Below the pieces are notes generated by a model. The model ran no database searches. It had not been told where the DNA came from and worked only from the letters and a program-made list of their open reading frames with translations. DNA of 21,424 nucleotides from JAWVZU01 sp033722075 (GTDB lineage: Bacteria > Pseudomonadota > Gammaproteobacteria > Xanthomonadales > SZUA-38), in assembly GCA_033722075.1 (NCBI GenBank), contig JAWVZU010000029.1, positions 1 through 21,424 of the forward strand, read 5' to 3'. This document shows, piece after piece, positions 7,378 through 13,831 of the stretch. A program made the translations under genes and the position numbers. Every line of letters starts with the position of its first letter. The first letter of the stretch is position 1.

Positions 7378-8529
7378 TTATCGTCCCTCCCGGCCGGAGC
7401 GGCCGCCTGATTGGCGTGGGCTGCGAATGCTCTCGTCGGACGAACTGCCCGGCTGAGTCATCGAATGCTCCATGAGTTCATCGCGCGTTCGCGTCGCAGC
7501 CGGAACGGTTGCCTTGATCAGTTCGTCAAGGGGCAGATACATGACGTTGCTTCCCTCGGACGGTTCGATCAGCACCTTGGGTGCCTTGCCGAAGACCTGT
7601 TCAATGGTTTCGAAATAGAGGCGTTCCCGAGTGACCCGCGGCGCCGCTGCATACTCCTCCAATAGGAGCGAAAAGCGCGCGGCCTCACCTTCCGCCCGGG
7701 CGATCAGCGAGGCCCGGTAGGCTTCGGCCTGCTGGATGATCCGGGCGGACCGGCCGCGTGCCTCGGGTACGATCCCGTTTGCATAGGCTTCGGCTTCGTT
7801 CTGTACCCGCTCCTTGTCCTCGCGCGCCTTGATGGCGTCGTCGAAGGCGTCCTTGACCTCGCGAGGCGGTCTCACCTCCTGCATGTTGAGGGCGGTGATC
7901 TCCAGGCCGGTCTCGTAGCGGTCCAGAATCGATTGCAGGACCTCGCGGATCTGGATGGCGACTTCCGCCCGGCCTTCCAGCAGCACGAAGTCCATATCGT
8001 TGTCACCGATGACCTGGCGGAGCGCACTCTCCGAGGCCTGGCCCAGTGTTTCTTCCGGGGCCTGCACCTCGAACAGGAAGTCCTGAGCATCTTTCACCCG
8101 ATACTGGACCGCCATATCCACGTGCACGATATTCTCGTCGCGGGTCAGCATCGAGCCATCCTTGCTGGCCGAGCGGACCTGCTCGACATTTACCTTGAGC
8201 ACCCGGTCGATCGGTGGCGGAAAGGTGATGTTCGGCCCCGGCTGCATGGTCCTTGCGTACTCTCCGAAGCGCAGAACCACGCCTCGCTCGGGTTCGTCGA
8301 TGATGTAGACCGAACTGAAGGCGAGCCAGATGACGATCAGACCGCCGATCAGCCAGCCGATGCCGGAACCGCCCGAGTCCTTGCGGCCTCCGCCACCGCC
8401 GCCGCCACCTCCGAAAATGCCTCGAAGGCGGTCCTGCAGGTTGCGGAAAACTTCATCCAGGTCAGGCGGTTGCTCGCCGCTGTTCCAGGGGTCCTTGTTC
8501 TTTCCGTTGCCGGGCTCGTTCCAAGCCAT
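7378..8529 (-). CDS. hflK: HflK, SPFH-domain modulator of FtsH protease
   Basis: A 383-residue partner of HflC. A short cytoplasmic N-terminus begins with the typical MAWNEPGN..KDPW motif, includes a run of nine glycines at residues 40-48, then a membrane helix at about 56-77 (IGWLIGGLIVIWLAFSSVYI). The SPFH domain follows, with 'EPERGVVLRFGEY', 'PGPNITFPPPID' and a long helical region containing 'EAEAYANGIVPEARGRSARI'. The C-terminus is polar and Ser/Arg-rich. Its ATG at 8529 has GGAG about six bases upstream. A 60 bp gap with a GC-rich hairpin separates it from hflX. HflK and HflC act as a complex that regulates FtsH. Confidence 0.96.
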   Translation of the reverse strand: MAWNEPGNGKNKDPWNSGEQPPDLDEVFRNLQDRLRGIFGGGGGGGGGRKDSGGSGIGWLIGGLIVIWLAFSSVYIIDEPERGVVLRFGEYARTMQPGPNITFPPPIDRVLKVNVEQVRSASKDGSMLTRDENIVHVDMAVQYRVKDAQDFLFEVQAPEETLGQASESALRQVIGDNDMDFVLLEGRAEVAIQIREVLQSILDRYETGLEITALNMQEVRPPREVKDAFDDAIKAREDKERVQNEAEAYANGIVPEARGRSARIIQQAEAYRASLIARAEGEAARFSLLLEEYAAAPRVTRERLYFETIEQVFGKAPKVLIEPSEGSNVMYLPLDELIKATVPAATRTRDELMEHSMTQPGSSSDESIRSPRQSGGRSGREGR

Positions 8530-8560
8530 AGGTGCTCCGTTTCCTGATGTCGGCCGACCG

Positions 8561-8579
8561 ATTAAAGCGCCGGCGGCGC
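8561..8579 (-). terminator. GC-rich hairpin with short T run between hflX and hflK
   Basis: On the minus strand, in the 60 bp gap after the hflX stop, GCGCCGCCGGCGC (8579-8567) can form a 5 bp all-GC stem with a 3-base loop, followed by TTTAAT. This resembles a weak intrinsic terminator or attenuator, which could lower transcription from hflX into hflKC. The stem is short and the T run has only three bases. A second dyad, the 10 bp palindrome GTCGGCCGAC, lies just downstream at 8549-8558. Function is inferred from shape only. Confidence 0.35.
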
Positions 8580-8589
8580 GAACAAACCG

Positions 8590-9918
8590 TTAATTGTAGG
8601 GGTGTGCCTCTGGGGCGGCAACTGGTGACCTTTCTCCCGGCTCCCTGACCAGTTCGGCGCCGTTGCTCTGGTGGCGGAGGAAATCCAGCTGCTCCTGGCG
8701 CAGCCGCAGGTGCAGCCGCATGGTCCCGTCGTCGTCGATCGATTCCTCCTGGACCGCCCCGATCTTGAACAGGCGTGCCCGTAGCCGGCCGGCGTGCGGC
8801 GGCAGGCGAAACCAGTCGTCGACCAGGCTGCCGTGCAAGCGGGCCTGGATGGCTTCCTCGAGCAGATCCAGTCCGGCGCCGGTGAGGGCGGAGACCCACA
8901 CCGCAACCGGCCGACCCTGCTCGTCGCGATCAACCTTCGGGGGCATGCCGAACTGGTCGATCTTGTTGAAGACTTTCAACTGCGGCACCTCGTCGGCTTC
9001 GATGTCGGCGAGGACGCTTTCCACCGATTCGACGAGTTCCTCCCGGTTGTCCGCCGCGGCATCGATGACATGGACGAGGAGGTCCGCGTCGCGGGTCTCC
9101 TGCAGCGTGGCACGGAAGGCCGCGATCAGCTCGTGCGGCAGGTGGCGAATGAACCCCACCGTGTCAGCCAGGACGATGTCCGGTCCGCCGTGGCCGTTCG
9201 TGAGGCTCCGCACCGTCGGATCCAGCGTCGCGAAGAGCTGGTTGGCGGCGTAGGCCTCGGAACCGGTGAGCGCGTTGAACAGGGTCGACTTGCCGGCGTT
9301 GGTGTAGCCCACCAGGGAAACCACCGTCGTGCCGTCCCGGTGCCGGTTCTTGCGGGTCTCATGGCGCTGGCGATCGACCTTCTCGAGGCGTCGGCGCAGA
9401 TTCTTGACCCGCTCGGCGAGGAGCCGCCGGTCCGTTTCGAGCTGGGTTTCACCCGGACCGCGCAGTCCGATACCACCCTTCTGGCGCTCGAGGTGACTCC
9501 AGCCGCGCACCAGCCGCGTGGCGAGGTGGCGCAGCTGCGCGAGTTCGACCTGCAGCTTACCTTCGTGGGATGCGGCGCGCTGGGCAAAGATATCGAGAAT
9601 CAGAGTGGTGCGGTCGTGCACCCGGCATTGCAACCGCTTCTCCAGGTTACGCTCCTGGACCGGGCTGAGCTCGTGATTGAACAGCACCAGGTTCGCATCG
9701 TTGGTTGCAAGAGCCGCCGCGATCTCGTCGACCTTGCCGCTCCCCACGAGGTAGGCCGGATCCGGTCGATCACGTCTAGCGGTAATCGTTCCGGCCACGG
9801 TCACCCCCGCGGACGTGACGAGTTCGGTGAACTCGGCAAGATCCTCGTTATCGAGGCTGTTGCCCAGCTCAGGCTGGATCAGCAGCGCACGATCGCCTTT
9901 TTCACTGCGGTCAAACAC
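8590..9918 (-). CDS. hflX: HflX, ribosome-associated GTPase
   Basis: A 442-residue GTPase. The N-terminal HflX domain (about 20-180) contains 'YLVGSGKVDEIA', 'LSPVQERNLE', 'DRTTLILDIFAQRA', 'EGKLQVELAQL' and 'GWSHLERQKGGIGLRGPGE'. The G domain starts with the P-loop GYTNAGKST at 204-212, then 'FATLDPTVR', 'ADTVGFIRHLPH' and the guanine-specificity motif NKID. In E. coli HflX binds and splits stalled or heat-damaged ribosomes. The GTG at 9918 is used as the start: an in-frame TGA directly precedes it, so translation cannot begin further upstream, and the protein then begins MFDRSE, like E. coli HflX (MFDRYD). No clear Shine-Dalgarno is visible. It lies 56 bp after hfq. Confidence 0.97.
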   Translation of the reverse strand: MFDRSEKGDRALLIQPELGNSLDNEDLAEFTELVTSAGVTVAGTITARRDRPDPAYLVGSGKVDEIAAALATNDANLVLFNHELSPVQERNLEKRLQCRVHDRTTLILDIFAQRAASHEGKLQVELAQLRHLATRLVRGWSHLERQKGGIGLRGPGETQLETDRRLLAERVKNLRRRLEKVDRQRHETRKNRHRDGTTVVSLVGYTNAGKSTLFNALTGSEAYAANQLFATLDPTVRSLTNGHGGPDIVLADTVGFIRHLPHELIAAFRATLQETRDADLLVHVIDAAADNREELVESVESVLADIEADEVPQLKVFNKIDQFGMPPKVDRDEQGRPVAVWVSALTGAGLDLLEEAIQARLHGSLVDDWFRLPPHAGRLRARLFKIGAVQEESIDDDGTMRLHLRLRQEQLDFLRHQSNGAELVREPGERSPVAAPEAHPYN

Positions 9919-9974
9919 TCAGTGGAAATCTGCCGGGAGAGCCCGGTGCGGGAAGACCCGATAATCGCTTGAGA

Positions 9975-10199
9975 TCACTCTTCCTCGTTGAGCTTGATGT
10001 TGCGTGACGGAACCACAGTCGAGATCGCATGCTTGTAGATCATCTGGCTGACGCTGTTACGCAGTACGACCACGAACTGATCGAATGATTCGATCTGGCC
10101 CTGCAGCTTGATGCCGTTGACGAGGTAGATCGAAACCGGTACCCGCTCCTTGCGGAGGGTGTTCAGGAACGGTTCCTGTAGTGAGTGGCCTTTGGACAT
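9975..10199 (-). CDS. hfq: Hfq RNA chaperone
   Basis: A 74-residue Sm-like protein that forms a hexamer and pairs small RNAs with mRNAs. It begins MSKGHSLQEPFLNTLRKERV. The Sm1 region includes 'VSIYLVNGIKLQGQIESFDQ' and 'VVLRN', and the Sm2 signature 'YKHAISTVVPSR' is intact. Residues equivalent to the proximal-face Gln8 (in LQEPFLN) and the KH of YKHA are present. The protein ends soon after the Sm core (NIKLNEEE), so it lacks the long flexible tail of the E. coli protein. The start is the ATG at 10199 with GGAG five bases upstream; the frame is open further upstream, but that part lies in the promoter region. Order miaA-hfq-hflX is the standard one. Confidence 0.98.
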   Translation of the reverse strand: MSKGHSLQEPFLNTLRKERVPVSIYLVNGIKLQGQIESFDQFVVVLRNSVSQMIYKHAISTVVPSRNIKLNEEE

Positions 10200-10359
10200 G
10201 GGTTCTCCACTTATTCTAATTCTGGTGGCCTTGTGGGACCGGTAGCGCTCAACGGTGAAATAGGGATGCCCGACTGCTTTTGCAAGTCTGCCGCGTCGGG
10301 TAAAAACCCGGTGCACACGGCCGCCTCCGTTTCAACGGCACCCTGCGAGCATAGCACAG
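10200..10359 (-). promoter_or_regulatory. miaA-hfq intergenic region, probable hfq promoter
   Basis: This 160 bp gap is the longest inside the mutL-purA block and a likely site for an hfq promoter. The best pair I see on the minus strand is TTGCAA (10285-10280) and TATTTC (10262-10257) with a 17 bp spacer; four of six and three of six bases match the sigma-70 consensus, so it is only a candidate. A TAGAAT box sits about ten bases before the hfq ribosome-binding site without a partner -35. A small inverted repeat, CGGGT-TTTT-ACCCG (10310-10297), lies after miaA but has no following T run and so is not a convincing terminator. Confidence 0.35.
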
Positions 10360-11289
10360 TCAATGTTTCAGGAATTTTTCAACGGCAGCAAAGGCTTGGG
10401 CAACCTGGTGGCGATCCTCGGGATCCAGCCACTGCGCGTCCGCTTCCTTGCGCAGCCAGGTGAGCTGGCGTTTTGCCAGTTGCCGGGTTGCGTAGAGCAC
10501 TTTCTGCCGCAGCTCCGGTGACGGGCCGCCCTCCTGCAGTGCCTCCAGTACCTGGCGGTAGCCGACCGATCGCAAAGCGGTCGCCTCAGGCCCGAATCGC
10601 CGGAGCAGGCGGCGTACCTCAGCCACCAGGCCCGCCTCGAACATGGCCTCACAGCGCTCCGCGATGCGGGCGTGCAGGCGACTGCGCTCGGCGGGGCAGG
10701 CGATCAGCTTCAGGCTGCGGCCCTCATGGGGGTTTTCCGGCGGCGCCTGCTGCAGCTCGGAAAGAGGCTTGCCGGTGAGCTCGTGCACCTCGAGGGCGCG
10801 CTGGATTCGTTGCGGGTCCGTCGGGCGGATCCGTTGGGCTGCAACCGGATCCACGGTCTGCAGCCGCTTGTGCAATTGCCCCCAGCCCACCTTCGCGGCC
10901 TCGGCCTCCAGCGCCTCGCGGATCACCGGATCGGCATCCGGCAGCGGTGACAAGCCTTCGAAGAAGGCGCGGAAATAGAGCATCGTGCCGCCGACCAGCA
11001 ACGGGGTTTCCCCCGCGGTGCGGATTTCATCGATCGCCTGCTGCGCGTCAGTGCAGAATTCGGCGGCCGAGTAACCCTGGTCCGGGTCGCGGTTGTCGAT
11101 CAGCCGATGCGGCGCGACCGCCAGTTCGTCGGGCCCCGGTTTCGCCGTACCGATGTCCATTCCGCGGTAGACCTGGGCCGAATCGACGCTGACGATCTGC
11201 AGCGGATAGCGCTGAACGAGTTCGATGGCCAGGCCGGTCTTCCCGGCCGCGGTGGGCCCCATGAGGGCGATCACCGGCGGGTCAGTCAT
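10360..11289 (-). CDS. miaA: tRNA dimethylallyltransferase
   Basis: A 309-residue enzyme that transfers the dimethylallyl group to A37 of tRNAs reading UNN codons, the first step towards ms2i6A. The P-loop GPTAAGKT is at residues 11-18, followed by 'SVDSAQVYRGMDIGTAKP' with the tRNA/DMAPP-binding Asp, 'APHRLID', 'GGTMLYFRAFFEGLSPLPDAD', 'RIQRALEVHELTGKPLS' and 'YRQVLEAL'. The C-terminal 'YATRQLAKRQLTWLR' motif is complete. The ATG at 11289 overlaps the mutL stop as ATGA, with GAGGGG upstream; the frame extends further but those residues belong to the end of mutL. Coupling to mutL is as in E. coli. Confidence 0.98.
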   Translation of the reverse strand: MTDPPVIALMGPTAAGKTGLAIELVQRYPLQIVSVDSAQVYRGMDIGTAKPGPDELAVAPHRLIDNRDPDQGYSAAEFCTDAQQAIDEIRTAGETPLLVGGTMLYFRAFFEGLSPLPDADPVIREALEAEAAKVGWGQLHKRLQTVDPVAAQRIRPTDPQRIQRALEVHELTGKPLSELQQAPPENPHEGRSLKLIACPAERSRLHARIAERCEAMFEAGLVAEVRRLLRRFGPEATALRSVGYRQVLEALQEGGPSPELRQKVLYATRQLAKRQLTWLRKEADAQWLDPEDRHQVAQAFAAVEKFLKH

Positions 11290-13058
11290 CGCCCCCTCAG
11301 GAAAAGCCGGTCCAGGTCGGCCAGGGGGAGCTGCACCCAGGTCGGTCGCCCGTGATTGCACTGTCCGCTGCGCTCGGTGCGCTCCATGTCGCGCAGCAGT
11401 GCGTTCATCTCCGGGATCGTGAGGCGGCGATTGGCCCGGACGGAACCGTGGCAGGCCATGGTCGACAGGAGGGTGTTGATGTGCTCCTCCACCCGGGAAC
11501 TGGACCCGTATTCATTGAGGTCCGCGAGTACGTCCCGTACCAGTTCCGAGGCCTCGGCCCGCTGCAGCAGGCTCGGAATCCGCCGTATGCGGATCGATTC
11601 CATGCCGATCCGATCGAGCTCGAAGCCCAGCTCCGTGAACGCCTCGCCGTGGGTTTCAACGAACTCGGCCTCGCGCGCACTGACCGCGAGGTTCTCGGGC
11701 ACGAGGAGAAGCTGTGACCGGACACCTTCGCCGGCGTGGGAGGCCTTCAAACGCTCATAGGTGATGCGTTCGTGCGCGGCGTGCATGTCCACCAGCACCA
11801 GCCCCTGCCGGTTCTCGGCGAGGATGTAGATCCCGTGCAATTGGGCGACCGCAAAACCCAGCGGCGGAATCTCTTCGTCCTCCTCCGAAGCAGGGCTCAT
11901 CGTATGCGGCTGAAGGCCGGCCGGTTTCGATGACGCATCGGCGTAGAGGGCCGCCTGATCCCCGACGTGGCTGGCCAGACCCATGGGCTGCTGGCGACCG
12001 AAGGCAGGCGGTGCAAACGGTGCCCGGGCTTCGGGCGTACCTTCCGCCGCGGTATCGCCAGGCCGGTGGTCGGCCAGCACCTGGTGTAGCGTACGGAACA
12101 GGAAATCGTGGACCTTCCGGCCGTCGCGGAAGCGAACCTCCGCCTTGGTGGGGTGGACATTGACATCCACCAGCCCGGGATCGATCTCGAGCATCAGTGC
12201 AAAGACCGGTTGCCGCCCGTGGTAGAGCACGTCACTGTAGGCCCGCTTCACGGCGTGAGCCACCAGTCTGTCCTTGATCATGCGGCCGTTGACGAAGAAG
12301 TGCTGCTGGTCGGCCTGGCTGCGGGAAAAGGTGGGCAGTCCGACCCACCCGGAGAGGATCAGGCCGGCAGCTTCCTGGTGCAGGCAGATGGCATTGTCGA
12401 GGAAGTCCCGGCCGAAGAGCTCGGCGACCCGGCGGTCGCGCTCCGCCTCGGTGGCGGCAGCCCGGTAGTGGCGGGTTTCCCGGCCGTTGTGGGACAGGCG
12501 GATCTGCACGTCCATGCGGGCGAGCGCAAGGCGTCGAACCAGTTCGTCGATGTGGCCGAACTCGGTCTTCTCGGTGCGCAGAAAGCGCCGCCGGGCGGGG
12601 GTGTTGTAAAACAGGTCCCGCACCTCGATGCTGGTCCCGGGCGTGTTTCGCGCCGGTGCCGGCTCGCCGACCTGGCCTCCATCGACCGCGAGGGACCAGG
12701 CACAGTCCTCCTCCGCCTCCCGGCTGGTGATGGTCATCCTGGCAACCGATGCGATGCTGGGCAGCGCCTCGCCGCGGAACCCCAGGGACCGGATGGCCTC
12801 GAGGTCGTCGACGCTTTCGATCTTGCTGGTGGCATGCGGCTGGATCGCCATCAGGAGGTCCTCGCGGCTCATTCCGGACCCGTCGTCACGGACCACGATG
12901 CGCTTGGCGCCGCCGCCGTCGATTTCGATCTCGAGCCGGGTCGCGCCCGCATCGAGGCTGTTCTCGGCGAGTTCCTTGACGACCGAAGCAGGGCGTTCGA
13001 CGACCTCGCCGGCGGCAATCTGATTGACCAGATGCGGGGGCAGCTTGCGAATAGGCAT
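11286..13058 (-). CDS. mutL: DNA mismatch repair protein MutL, endonuclease-type C-terminus
   Basis: A 590-residue protein. The N-terminal GHKL ATPase (about 1-330) shows 'IAAGEVVERPASVVKELAENSLDAGAT', 'DDGSGM', 'TSKI' and 'SLGFRGEALPSIASVA'. A poorly conserved linker (about 335-395) precedes the dimerisation domain. That domain contains D424-M-H-A-x2-E430-x4-E435, A535-C-H, C567-N-H-G-R-P and a terminal F-L-R (586-588). These correspond to the metal-binding motifs of nicking MutL proteins (DQHAx2Ex4E, ACR, CPHGRP, FxR), except that the Gln of DQHA is Met. E. coli MutL lacks this set and relies on MutH. The start ATG has no strong ribosome-binding site, but the MPIRKLPPHLVNQIAAGEVV start is standard. 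It lies 32 bp downstream of the sirtuin gene and overlaps miaA. Confidence 0.97.
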   Translation of the reverse strand: MPIRKLPPHLVNQIAAGEVVERPASVVKELAENSLDAGATRLEIEIDGGGAKRIVVRDDGSGMSREDLLMAIQPHATSKIESVDDLEAIRSLGFRGEALPSIASVARMTITSREAEEDCAWSLAVDGGQVGEPAPARNTPGTSIEVRDLFYNTPARRRFLRTEKTEFGHIDELVRRLALARMDVQIRLSHNGRETRHYRAAATEAERDRRVAELFGRDFLDNAICLHQEAAGLILSGWVGLPTFSRSQADQQHFFVNGRMIKDRLVAHAVKRAYSDVLYHGRQPVFALMLEIDPGLVDVNVHPTKAEVRFRDGRKVHDFLFRTLHQVLADHRPGDTAAEGTPEARAPFAPPAFGRQQPMGLASHVGDQAALYADASSKPAGLQPHTMSPASEEDEEIPPLGFAVAQLHGIYILAENRQGLVLVDMHAAHERITYERLKASHAGEGVRSQLLLVPENLAVSAREAEFVETHGEAFTELGFELDRIGMESIRIRRIPSLLQRAEASELVRDVLADLNEYGSSSRVEEHINTLLSTMACHGSVRANRRLTIPEMNALLRDMERTERSGQCNHGRPTWVQLPLADLDRLFLRGR

Positions 13059-13090
13059 GAGGCGTGATTGTCCAGCCGCCGCGGACTAAA

Positions 13091-13831
13091 TCAAGCGGCG
13101 TCGAGGGCGGCGAGAAGCTGCGGCAGAATCTCCCCCGCCTTGCCGCGGAGTACGAAATCGGCGTGTCGGCTGAGGGGAGTGGCATCGGGATTCACCTCGA
13201 CCACCAGCGCGCCGGCCTCGCGGGCCGCGAAAGCCAGGGAAGCCGCCGGCTCGACGAGCGACGATGTGCCGACGCTGAAGAAGACCTCGCAGGTGCTGCA
13301 GGCCGCCAGCGCGTCGTTCAGTGCCCTGGCCGGCAGCATCTCACCGAACCACACGACATCGGGACGCGCCAGCCCGTCCGGCGCATGCGGCGATCGGGGC
13401 GGCACACCTGATGCTTCGGCGAGTTGCGCTTCGCTGATCGGTTTGCGGGTTCGATGGCAGATGCTGCGGCGGATATTGCCGTGCAATTCGATGACCTGGC
13501 TGCTGCCGGCCTTCTGGTGCAGGCCGTCGACGTTCTGGGTTATCAGAGCGACCCCCTCGAAATGGCGTTCCATTTCCGCAAGCGCAGCGTGCCCCGGGTT
13601 CGGATCTACCTCGGCGAGCTGCTCCCGGCGCCACGCATACCATTCCCAGACGGTCTTCGGATCCCGCTCGAAGGCTTCCGGCGTCGCCAGATCCTCAGGC
13701 CGGAACCGTGACCACAGGCCGGTCTGTGCGTCGCGGAAGGTCGGTATCCCGCTTTCGGCGGAGACGCCGGCGCCGGTCAGGACGGCCACGTTGGATGCCG
13801 AGGTCAGGGCCTGGATCAATTCCGGTTTCAC
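13091..13831 (-). CDS. cobB: Sirtuin, NAD-dependent protein deacylase (CobB-like), zinc cysteines mostly lost
   Basis: A 246-residue sirtuin that removes acyl groups from protein lysines using NAD. The NAD-binding GAGVSAESGIPTFR is at 20-33, TQNVDGLHQKAG at 98-109, the catalytic His is in ELHGN (H117), and RPDVVWFGE is at 156-164. GTSSLVEPAA and VEVNPDATPL close the Rossmann fold. Y65 and R68 (WYAWR) match the Tyr/Arg pair that marks desuccinylase/demalonylase-type (SIRT5, E. coli CobB) sirtuins. The zinc module should carry four cysteines, but between H117 and R156 only Cys125 is present. The frame is open far upstream inside the GGDEF/EAL gene; the GTG at 13831 is chosen because it overlaps that gene's TGA (GTGA) and gives the usual sirtuin N-terminus. 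Confidence 0.9.
   Translation of the reverse strand: MKPELIQALTSASNVAVLTGAGVSAESGIPTFRDAQTGLWSRFRPEDLATPEAFERDPKTVWEWYAWRREQLAEVDPNPGHAALAEMERHFEGVALITQNVDGLHQKAGSSQVIELHGNIRRSICHRTRKPISEAQLAEASGVPPRSPHAPDGLARPDVVWFGEMLPARALNDALAACSTCEVFFSVGTSSLVEPAASLAFAAREAGALVVEVNPDATPLSRHADFVLRGKAGEILPQLLAALDAA

Noticed and set aside
8794..9972. A 392-codon rightward frame opposite hflX
   Set aside because: Antisense shadow produced by GC-rich third positions; hflX on the minus strand is unambiguous.
10297..10310. Inverted repeat CGGGT-TTTT-ACCCG as an intrinsic terminator after miaA
   Set aside because: The stem is only 5 bp and there is no T run after it on the minus strand.
12108..13067. A 319-codon rightward frame opposite the mutL N-terminus
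   Set aside because: Shadow of mutL, whose ATPase motifs lie on the other strand; no motif or start signal of its own.
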